A stretch of DNA of 64,000 nt from an uncultured Duncaniella sp. (GTDB lineage Bacteria; Bacteroidota; Bacteroidia; Bacteroidales; Muribaculaceae). Below, piece after piece: positions 33,926 to 41,348 of the stretch (the stretch's first letter is position 1; each line of letters begins with the position of its first letter). Made by a program: the position numbers and the translations under genes. The stretch is from NCBI GenBank assembly GCA_910577255.1, contig CAJTMH010000007.1:48224-112223 (forward strand). Reading direction: 5' to 3'. The notes under the pieces are model-generated. The model was not told the origin of the DNA. It searched no databases and saw only the letters and a list, made by a program, of their open reading frames with translations.

Positions 33926-34768
33926 TCAGTCCTCCGTTAATAGTGAATGATGAAAGGAGTCAGCCGACAGCACATCTTCATAGTCTATCGACATGGATAT
34001 ATTGCGTCCGGAAATCTGTTTCTCTGAAAGCTCTATAGTAAGGACTTTGTCGTTAGGGAATGTTAGTTTCCTGACCACAATTACATTGCGGTAGCCGTGT
34101 AGGAATGATGTGGATTTTTCCAGCACCATTTCCGGTTTCAACTCAATAATCTGGCTATTGGTGGCTTTATGCACTTTTTTATCAGCTAGTTTGATTCTAA
34201 GTTCGTCGATGTCGAACCGGATATTTGTCCTGTTGTCAACCGAGAAGTCAATGAAGAAAAAATCTCCCACGGCATAAATATTGTTCAAGCGCATTTTCAT
34301 CCTATGCTTCGTAGAGCCTACATTGCGGTATTTGGCAGGGGAACTCCACACCTTCCGGGCAAAGCTGTACATGTCTTCGGTAGACATTGACACCGCCGGG
34401 TTATTATATGCGGTCTGTTCCGAAAGTACCACTGTCTTATCAGTGACCGCCTCGGTAAGACGCGTCGTGTAAATCAGTCCGTACTGTACACGGTAACGTT
34501 CAGTGATCACGGTTATAATGGCGAGTATCTCACCATCCTCATGACCCGCTTCCTTCGGTTTGAGCCGTATTGTGTTATTGATTGGCTGGTCTCCGGCTAC
34601 CTTGTCTGTCGATATGTCCACAAAACGTATAGGCTCTGTGGCTGTGATGACAGTAGTAACCTGTTCGTTGACGGTGAGAAGTTCCATCTCATCGTATGTT
34701 GTCTGAGCTTTGGATGTCAGACAGACGGCTCCCAGAAGCATAGCCGTTGCTAAAAATTTGATATTCAT
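33926..34768 (-). CDS. traN: Conjugal transfer protein TraN (VirB9-like)
   Basis: The protein is 280 residues with a signal peptide ending SKAQ. The N-terminal domain starts AQTTYDEMELLTVNEQVTTV and the C-terminal VirB9-like beta domain carries FFFIDFSVDNRTNIRFDID. TraN is the periplasmic/outer-membrane core protein that works with TraM and TraO. The stop is 3 nt before the TraO start. The gene normally follows traM; here a methyltransferase and a radical SAM gene are wedged between them. Confidence 0.88.
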   Translation of the reverse strand: MNIKFLATAMLLGAVCLTSKAQTTYDEMELLTVNEQVTTVITATEPIRFVDISTDKVAGDQPINNTIRLKPKEAGHEDGEILAIITVITERYRVQYGLIYTTRLTEAVTDKTVVLSEQTAYNNPAVSMSTEDMYSFARKVWSSPAKYRNVGSTKHRMKMRLNNIYAVGDFFFIDFSVDNRTNIRFDIDELRIKLADKKVHKATNSQIIELKPEMVLEKSTSFLHGYRNVIVVRKLTFPNDKVLTIELSEKQISGRNISMSIDYEDVLSADSFHHSLLTED

Positions 34769-34791
34769 TGACGTATTAATAATATTATTCC

Positions 34792-35574
34792 TTATTGCTT
34801 TGTTTTATTACCTATAAAGGCTTCAGTAGCCTCCTTGATTCTCTTTTCTGCAATAATGCAGTATTCCTCGGCGATCTCATATCCGATAAAATGACGCCCG
34901 GTGTTTATTGCAGCCACCGCCGTTGTTCCTGATCCGATAGCATTGTCAAGTACAATATCTCCAGAATTGGTGTAAGTCCTAATAAGATACTCAACCAACG
35001 CGACCGGTTTTTGTGTGGGATGAAAGAAACATCCCTTGCGGTGCTCTTTCGGGAACTGAAGCACCGATGTCGGGTATTTGTCATCGGCCATTCTCACCGG
35101 TGTGGCTAGCATATTGCCATAGCACCTATTAGTGAATGTGCTTACTTCACGTCTGCTGTGATTCCTTTCCGACGGGAGGCATGGGCGCATCTGTGGATTG
35201 TACACCGGCAGACTATCATAGAATACTACGATATCCTCATGTTTCCGGAGCGGCATACGCTTTGCATTGAGGTGTCCGCTGACCCGGTCTTTCTCCCATA
35301 CAAGATTGTATCTCCACTTTCTAGGTTGGGACATTATCAGATTGGCTGTGAACATTCCTTGGGAGAAAAGGATAATCGGACAACTTGGTTTTGCTATGCG
35401 ATTGTACTGTTCCCACAGAAGGTCCAACGGAATTATCCGGTCCCAGGCTGCGGATTTATTCCCTCGGTTCAGAACACCGTAAGGGAGATCCGCGATGATG
35501 GCATCAATGCTGTTGTCTGGTAGTTCTCTCATGCCTACGAGACAGTCGATATTATGGATGATGTCTATTTTCAT
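34792..35574 (-). CDS. DNA methyltransferase (N4/N6-type, beta class order)
   Basis: The protein is 260 residues. The catalytic motif is ADLPYG near residue 30 and the AdoMet motif DNAIGSGTT near 216 with HFIGYE, so motif IV precedes motif I. It is of the solitary phage/ICE type, with no restriction partner seen. The AATPxR-like segment FHPTQKPVALVEYLIR is typical of these enzymes. It probably protects ICE DNA from host restriction. It overlaps the radical SAM gene by ATGA, so the two are translated together. Confidence 0.9.
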   Translation of the reverse strand: MKIDIIHNIDCLVGMRELPDNSIDAIIADLPYGVLNRGNKSAAWDRIIPLDLLWEQYNRIAKPSCPIILFSQGMFTANLIMSQPRKWRYNLVWEKDRVSGHLNAKRMPLRKHEDIVVFYDSLPVYNPQMRPCLPSERNHSRREVSTFTNRCYGNMLATPVRMADDKYPTSVLQFPKEHRKGCFFHPTQKPVALVEYLIRTYTNSGDIVLDNAIGSGTTAVAAINTGRHFIGYEIAEEYCIIAEKRIKEATEAFIGNKTKQ

Positions 35575-36503
35575 ACTGGATTTCTGCAGTTAGTAGTGAG
35601 ATAGTATTCGCATCTGAATCCTTTTCTTGGTGAGAAATCTGCAAAAGAGCATGACTTGAAAATCATTGGCTTGTTTACATATTGAGCCAGGTCTTTTTCA
35701 TATTTAGTGGGTACACGCTCATTCTCGAAATCTCTGTACGGCATCACAAAAGGCTTTATGCCGAGTTCACGCAGGCGTTCAATCCGAAACATGTCCTGCT
35801 CTATTGTCGAACCATACCCCACAAGCACATAACACATCAGCTTATAAGGCTTTATGTAACGCGTTATCTCACGAAGTTTGTCAGTTAGGTCTATATGCGG
35901 AAGATCCCATGCTATGTGAATACTCTTATAAAGACGCAACTTATTGAGCCAGTAAGCCTGTTCCTCGTTCATTATGCGGACATCTACGCCATGCAGATTG
36001 ACTTTTTGCCCTTTGGCAAGCAGATAATCTATGGCATCTTTCCATGCGGGGTTGGCGAAGAAGTTATTGTCGAGCACTTCGATATGTGTTCCTGCCGGAT
36101 TGAGGTCCACCGGTGTGACTGGTGTGATGAAACCTTCTTTCTCTTGCACAAGGCAGAACGGACATCTCCTTATGCAGCCCCTGGAAAAGAATTGTATTGA
36201 AATTGGATACTGCGGATAAATCGTATAGTCCATCTCCGTTGATGCTTCAATCTCGGCAGGAAGCCTTGTGGCAATGTCGTAACCAGTACCTCCCTTGATA
36301 ATTATATCGGCTTCTATACCATCATAATCATAGTCAGGACTGAAGGTGAATATCTTACTCGCCATAACCTTGTCGTATCTTTTCAAAGGCTCTGCCCATT
36401 CCACGGAATCTCCTCGGCGTTTATGATAGGCCGACACACGCATGAGCGCAAAATTCGGGAAATTGTGACCATCCACATCTATTATACCGATTCTTTCTGT
36501 CAT
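35571..36503 (-). CDS. Radical SAM protein embedded in the transfer operon
   Basis: The protein is 310 residues. The N-terminal part resembles a B12-binding-like or Rossmann domain (IGIIDVDGHNFPNFALMRVS). Radical SAM cluster cysteines are C110, C114 and C117 (CIRRCPFC). There is no SPASM tail, but CSFADF and CEYY near the end offer two more cysteines. It overlaps TraM and the methyltransferase by ATGA, so it is tightly co-expressed with both. Related proteins occur in gut phages and ICEs without known function. A role in modified bases on DNA is one hypothesis. Confidence 0.85.
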   Translation of the reverse strand: MTERIGIIDVDGHNFPNFALMRVSAYHKRRGDSVEWAEPLKRYDKVMASKIFTFSPDYDYDGIEADIIIKGGTGYDIATRLPAEIEASTEMDYTIYPQYPISIQFFSRGCIRRCPFCLVQEKEGFITPVTPVDLNPAGTHIEVLDNNFFANPAWKDAIDYLLAKGQKVNLHGVDVRIMNEEQAYWLNKLRLYKSIHIAWDLPHIDLTDKLREITRYIKPYKLMCYVLVGYGSTIEQDMFRIERLRELGIKPFVMPYRDFENERVPTKYEKDLAQYVNKPMIFKSCSFADFSPRKGFRCEYYLTTNCRNPV

Positions 36504-37717
36504 CGACCGCTCTGGTTCTCTCTTCCGTTCACGAGATAGACGAAAGTGCCGTATTTAAGGCTGACCTTGTTCTTCTTTATTGCTTTTGATATTGCGGAAG
36601 AGGTCTTTTGATAAGCATTCTGAATTGCGTTCCATCCCCATTGGGCGATGTTACTTTGCCCAGATGTGTTACTATTGATAGTCATAGAGTTATCAAGCGC
36701 ACCTCCAGCCACATCCTTAGCGGTCTCACGGAACGAACTTGAAGGCACATAAAGCCCTTCCATTCCGTCAGTATCATAGATGGTAAGGTTAACCTTTACA
36801 AGCTCATCAGCAACCATAAGGGATTTTACCGATCCCTTGACCCTCTGCTGCCCGAAGCCACTCATGGTAGCGTAAAGATAGCTGCCTTTGGGTAGAAACA
36901 CATCGTTTATTTCAACATCATCAAGCAATCTGAGTCTGACCCTCGATCCATCGACAGCCTTGATGTCCTCGTCTATGATAGCTTTGATTAGACTCGGTTC
37001 TGGTTCGTTCTCAGTCAAAGTGTTGAAGTATGAGGAGGATGGGCGTTTTGCCTTTACCACAGTCTGTGCGGCATCATCTTCGGATAGTGCATTAACTGCA
37101 TTTTCTTTATCTTCAACAGTCTTAGACGGAGTGATATTGGCTGTGGCTTCTACAGCTCCATTTGCCGACGGCTCAATAGATTGCTGACCTTTGAGACGAG
37201 CCTCAGCCAAGGCTCGTTCAAGTTCTGCTAGTGCCACCCGGTTGTTGCGATCTGCATAATCCAGTGGATTCAAAGAGTCCGATGACATCGTCTCTCCCTT
37301 TTGCGCTCCCTCGGAGATTCTGTCCTGCATCTCGCGTAAGCGCAAAAGTTCTTCCGTGCGTTTCTGGGCTTCACGGTCAAGCATGGCAAACTCTTCGTCA
37401 GAATAACGGGTTGAGTAATCTTCTGTATTTTCTTCATTGTCACGATCTATGTTTTCTACCGCCGAATAATCTTGTATGCGACCATATGATTTCATCATGC
37501 TCTCAGTACGCCCTCCGATGCCGTCATCGCGGATCTGAGCCTGTGGAAGTGTCGGATTTAGATACTCTGTCTCCTCAAGATTTCCGTTCGGAATATCCTT
37601 TACCTCGGTCTTGAACATGTCTATCACAAGCCATCCTGTACCCAAAATCAGCGGATACAGTATGGCCGGCAACACATATTTCGGTTGGCGGAGGTTAATC
37701 TTCTGTAATAGGTTCAT
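36500..37717 (-). CDS. traM: Conjugal transfer protein TraM (VirB10-like)
   Basis: The protein is 405 residues. One membrane helix is near residue 20 (YVLPAILYPLILGTGWLVI). A long charged and proline-poor periplasmic linker (about 40-225) follows. The C-terminal domain (about 235-400) has the TraM pattern (IKAVDGSRVRLRLLDDVEI, ADELVKVNLTIYD). TraM bridges the inner and outer membranes and carries energy to the channel. It overlaps traL by 23 nt and the radical SAM gene by ATGA. Confidence 0.88.
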   Translation of the reverse strand: MNLLQKINLRQPKYVLPAILYPLILGTGWLVIDMFKTEVKDIPNGNLEETEYLNPTLPQAQIRDDGIGGRTESMMKSYGRIQDYSAVENIDRDNEENTEDYSTRYSDEEFAMLDREAQKRTEELLRLREMQDRISEGAQKGETMSSDSLNPLDYADRNNRVALAELERALAEARLKGQQSIEPSANGAVEATANITPSKTVEDKENAVNALSEDDAAQTVVKAKRPSSSYFNTLTENEPEPSLIKAIIDEDIKAVDGSRVRLRLLDDVEINDVFLPKGSYLYATMSGFGQQRVKGSVKSLMVADELVKVNLTIYDTDGMEGLYVPSSSFRETAKDVAGGALDNSMTINSNTSGQSNIAQWGWNAIQNAYQKTSSAISKAIKKNKVSLKYGTFVYLVNGRENQSGR

Positions 37718-38060
37718 TTTCTATGTCGTTATTATGTTTCATTAATTGTGATTGTCTCTTGTTTCGATACTGCTTCTCCTGTTGCTCTACGGCAGTCTGA
37801 TAGTCGTTGGCACTGCGAGCCACCTGAGACAAGCGCCATACATTCAGGCAAAAACATAATATCACAATACCGAACACAACGCAAAGGAATACCTTTGGCC
37901 AACGGTTCGCAAAGCTCTGTGTTGCGGCGGCGGCCTTGTCAATACCAAGGAAGCGGGCGACCTTCCTGCCGAACCCGACCTCTTTCTCATATCGTTCCCT
38001 GTACTTAGGATCATTCTTGTCAGGCATCTTTTCTCCAAAGACCAGTTTCTTCCATCCCAT
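37695..38060 (-). CDS. traL: TraL-like small membrane protein (DUF3989)
   Basis: The protein is 121 residues. One membrane helix (about 53-72, VFLCVVFGIVILCFCLNVW) is followed by a charged, Gln-rich coiled tail. The N-terminus is basic (FGRKVARFLGIDKAAA). It is located between traK and traM as in the CTnDOT order, and its reading frame overlaps traM. Its role in the channel is unclear but it is conserved in these operons. Confidence 0.75.
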   Translation of the reverse strand: MGWKKLVFGEKMPDKNDPKYRERYEKEVGFGRKVARFLGIDKAAAATQSFANRWPKVFLCVVFGIVILCFCLNVWRLSQVARSANDYQTAVEQQEKQYRNKRQSQLMKHNNDIENEPITED

Positions 38061-38063
38061 ATC

Positions 38064-38678
38064 TTAGTAGTTATTTTTGGATTTTTGTTCGATATCTTTG
38101 TTCAATAGGGTGCGCCAGTTGACAATCAGCAATCCGTGGGGATTATTGTCTGTCCGCGGCACTCTCTTTAACTGTCCTGCTGTCACAAGTTCACGGGTAA
38201 GAATGGATGTGCGTCGCTCTATGCGCTGACGACCATAGTATCTGAACTCCATCTTCTGAGGGTCGAAGTGTATCGAGTCACAATAGATAGAGAATACAGC
38301 AGATGTACCCATGATGTTATTGTAGAAACCTTTCTCTTTCAGAGTATTGTACTGTGCAAGCCCGGTTTCGTCAACAAGGTACATGGCTTTGTCCATAGTA
38401 TATTTGATATATTTGTCATCCGGAGCAAGCGTGAAGAACAAGTGGTGGAACCTCTCGATATGGCTCTTGGCCTCTACATCAAGGGTCTCATCCATAGTTG
38501 TACGTTCCACAAGAATAGGTACCGTACCATCAAGAACATAAATTTTTTTCTGCGCATCGACTACCATGCTCCTTGCAGTCCATATACTGGTCATCGATAT
38601 GACCACACATCCGATAAGGAATACGCTGCAGACAATCGTAACCAGTTTTATCTTGTTTTCTAAATTTTTTATCACCAT
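38064..38678 (-). CDS. traK: Conjugal transfer protein TraK (VirB8-like)
   Basis: The protein is 204 residues. The inner-membrane helix near 15-35 (LVTIVCSVFLIGCVVISM) is followed by the periplasmic NTF2-like domain of VirB8 (HIERFHHLFFTLAPDD, KYIKYTMDKAMYLVD). TraK is a scaffold for assembly of the channel. It sits between traJ and traL with 3-nt spacing to the latter. The length is typical for the family. Confidence 0.88.
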   Translation of the reverse strand: MVIKNLENKIKLVTIVCSVFLIGCVVISMTSIWTARSMVVDAQKKIYVLDGTVPILVERTTMDETLDVEAKSHIERFHHLFFTLAPDDKYIKYTMDKAMYLVDETGLAQYNTLKEKGFYNNIMGTSAVFSIYCDSIHFDPQKMEFRYYGRQRIERRTSILTRELVTAGQLKRVPRTDNNPHGLLIVNWRTLLNKDIEQKSKNNY

Positions 38679-38701
38679 TGTTTTGTACTATTTATGATTG
38701 G

Positions 38702-39829
38702 TCAGAATACTTTGCTCATGGCTCCTTGAGCAGACATCTTGGCCTGCGATGCTACACCCTCACCGAAGTTTCGGGTTGAGAATGCTGTGTCTCCCTCCGG
38801 AATCATCCAAGCTGCGAGGTCTGGTACAAGGTTGAGACATTTCAATGCCACAATTGACGCTGCCATCAGATAACCAGCAGAAAAGAATGAGTTTTGCAGA
38901 TAAGCGGCCATTGTCTGTGTGCTTTCAGTAATTGCCGAGAGGTTTTGCGCCTGAATACAGAGTACTATGTCGAAGAGTAATAAAACATAGAAACCTACGA
39001 AGTATAGCATAGCTCCGTAGAAGTGTACGGTCAGATAGCGTGTCATCCATTTAGCCCATGCACCTTCCCATTTGGGTAGTAATGAGAACGCCCATTGTAT
39101 CGGTCCAAATATCGTTAGCATTCCCAACAGAATCTGTTGGCAGTAGATTGTGGCCCACCAACCAATACGGAATACTATCAGTGCTATAACCATGACGATC
39201 TTGTCTATGCAGACTACCGCACCCGATGTCAGAGATGTAAACCACAGTTTGGATGCATCCTTCTCCATCTGTGTCACTTCCTCCACACCAGTTGTCTCCA
39301 TTGTTGACTCTATGAGATTTGGATCTGATGTGCCGGTACGGGCTACGTCTGCCTGGGCCTGAAGATCGGTATAGAGACTGTCTCGGACAAACACTAACTC
39401 CTGTACCTCCCGAAACTTGTCCTCTATTTGTGCGGCTTCCGCCGAATAGAGGTCATGTGTATATGAGCCGATGGAGTTAGGTATGTATGACAGAAAATCA
39501 AGGACACACCATGAGGAGCCACTGTTGTTAAGTCCGCTGTCTGCCGGCGGATACCACCAGCACATGATGAGACTGATTCCAAGTGGCCTCAGCAGTTTCA
39601 TAACATCGAGCGGCTCGGACTTATACATCATCTTGAAGGCCATCTGACCTGCGACAATGAGTGAAAAAAGTGCGGCAAGAGCCATGCACATCTGTAGAAT
39701 CCACCAGAATGGGCCTTGTGAACCGGTGAATGTGGCATCACATAGGAACTCATTAGTCTGGAAAATTACATCATCAATCTCTTCTTCGAGAAGATTGATG
39801 CCGAAGTCCGATAAGATATTGTCAGCCAC
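38702..39829 (-). CDS. traJ: Conjugal transfer protein TraJ (VirB6-like polytopic membrane protein)
   Basis: The protein is 375 residues from a GTG start. It has several membrane helices (about 47-70, 85-100, 220-290, 310-360) and a central soluble loop (about 130-205). GWWATIYCQQILLGMLTIFGPIQWAFSLLPKWEGAW is the TraJ core region (first 20 residues: GWWATIYCQQILLGMLTIFG). VirB6-type proteins form the inner-membrane channel. No ATG is available in frame close upstream, so GTG is used. Confidence 0.88.
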   Translation of the reverse strand: MADNILSDFGINLLEEEIDDVIFQTNEFLCDATFTGSQGPFWWILQMCMALAALFSLIVAGQMAFKMMYKSEPLDVMKLLRPLGISLIMCWWYPPADSGLNNSGSSWCVLDFLSYIPNSIGSYTHDLYSAEAAQIEDKFREVQELVFVRDSLYTDLQAQADVARTGTSDPNLIESTMETTGVEEVTQMEKDASKLWFTSLTSGAVVCIDKIVMVIALIVFRIGWWATIYCQQILLGMLTIFGPIQWAFSLLPKWEGAWAKWMTRYLTVHFYGAMLYFVGFYVLLLFDIVLCIQAQNLSAITESTQTMAAYLQNSFFSAGYLMAASIVALKCLNLVPDLAAWMIPEGDTAFSTRNFGEGVASQAKMSAQGAMSKVF

Positions 39830-39918
39830 TATTCATAATAATATTGGGGTGGTATCAGCGGACTAATCTGTCTGTAAATTAAATCATTCATTATTATAGA
39901 AAATTTTGATTAACGTGG

Positions 39919-40626
39919 CTACTTCCTTATAGCTGACCATCCGGCTCCACGCCATCTGTTCATTGCCGCCGATGCTATCTGGCCCCTGCTGTCAGGCTTA
40001 TTGCAGCTTGCCGCCAAAAGTTTTGCGGTCGCGCTCCTGGTATTGAGTTGTACAAGGAATTTTATCAATGTCGCGTTGGCCTGAGTTATGTCGGCGTAAA
40101 TCTGTAGATACTCTTTCTTCCTGTGAGAGTTTGGCATATATGCCTGCTTGGTGGTGGTGATGGCTGTGACGAACTTGTTGTAGCTTTCCCGCCACAATTG
40201 CGTTTGTGCATTGCTGCCACCAACTGACATTATGCGATTGATATTACGTTCAAGATCAGACATCTTTGACTCAATCTTCTTTCCTTCAGCAAGCCATGCT
40301 AGGTCAACCTGACGGTCTGCCATATTCAAAGCCTCTATCTCAGCTCGTTTCACCAAGGCGGAATCAAGTTTCTCCGAATCGTCAATCTGATTATAGGCAG
40401 AAATCCCAACGGCTGTTCTATACTTCATTTTATTCTCTGCATTTGCCGTTTTCTTGTATCGTTTATGGAGAGTGGAGTAGTACAGATCAGGCGTAAGAGT
40501 CCCGGCGCCAGTCTCCTGTACAGTCACTTGATTCATCTTGGCATTGTCGTGGTTGTATGTAATTCGCTGGGCATTGACAATCTGCATTGACCAGACTACA
40601 ATTACCGATAAAAATATTCGTTTCAT
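39919..40626 (-). CDS. Secreted helical protein of the ICE RWR-motif family
   Basis: The protein is 235 residues. The signal peptide ends VNAQ. It is almost all helical with coiled-coil character (about 80-190), ending ASAAMNRWRGAGWSAI, the shared terminal motif. It overlaps the upstream gene by ATGA and precedes traJ by 89 nt. This is the place where CTnDOT-type operons carry traI, so a TraI-like periplasmic function is possible. Confidence 0.7.
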   Translation of the reverse strand: MKRIFLSVIVVWSMQIVNAQRITYNHDNAKMNQVTVQETGAGTLTPDLYYSTLHKRYKKTANAENKMKYRTAVGISAYNQIDDSEKLDSALVKRAEIEALNMADRQVDLAWLAEGKKIESKMSDLERNINRIMSVGGSNAQTQLWRESYNKFVTAITTTKQAYMPNSHRKKEYLQIYADITQANATLIKFLVQLNTRSATAKLLAASCNKPDSRGQIASAAMNRWRGAGWSAIRK

Positions 40627-41348
40627 TGGTCAGTTTGGTTTACATATCCTGCGTCTCGCCATCTTCCGAAGGCGTCATCTATTATTTCTCTGAGTGATTT
40701 GTTGCGGTATATTGAGGCTTTCCAGTATCCAATTCGGACCTGTATGTATCGCCATGTGTCGAAGTAGGCGGCGTTAAGCTGCAATCTGATATTATCAAGG
40801 GAGTGATTGATTGAGTTCAGAACCACCATAAGGTCTGACGTAGAACAAGCTGCGCCCCCGGTTGCATAAAGAACAAGGTCTGTCATGGAGCGGTACAAAT
40901 TCTCAGCTTCATCACCGATTTTTTTGATACACCTCAGGTTTACAGTGATTATCAGAGTATCCGACGGTTCAATGTTGCCACGGTTGAGACATTTCTCATT
41001 AAAATCTGTCAGCATGCGCTTGTATTTTCCGACGTTATCAGAAATGTTGTCGTATGTACTCTTGACATTCAATGCAGTTCTGGTAGATTGATACATTATG
41101 TCTATGACATCAAAAGCACGTGTGTACCTATCAAGGTCAAAGTTCAACACCTTATATTCGTGAGTCGCGGTGGCAGAATACTCATGAAGCAATTCGTTGC
41201 TCATTTCCAATGTCGAACGAGCAAGTAACAGACTTTTCTGGTTTTTGTGATCGGCAATGTATGCCTCTACCGAACCGACATCGAAGCTCCACTGAGCATG
41301 AGCGCACATCGGAAAGAATATTGCTATTGCTATAATCAATCTATTCAT
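40623..41348 (-). CDS. Secreted helical protein of the ICE RWR-motif family
   Basis: The protein is 241 residues from the ATG at 41348, which gives a signal peptide (LIIAIAIFFPMCAHAQ). A longer frame would bury it. The body is helical, with a conserved-looking cysteine pair, and ends with IIDDAFGRWRDAGY. It overlaps the preceding large gene by 8 nt and the following one by ATGA. It is a likely paralogue of its neighbour at 39919-40626. Confidence 0.7.
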   Translation of the reverse strand: MNRLIIAIAIFFPMCAHAQWSFDVGSVEAYIADHKNQKSLLLARSTLEMSNELLHEYSATATHEYKVLNFDLDRYTRAFDVIDIMYQSTRTALNVKSTYDNISDNVGKYKRMLTDFNEKCLNRGNIEPSDTLIITVNLRCIKKIGDEAENLYRSMTDLVLYATGGAACSTSDLMVVLNSINHSLDNIRLQLNAAYFDTWRYIQVRIGYWKASIYRNKSLREIIDDAFGRWRDAGYVNQTDQ

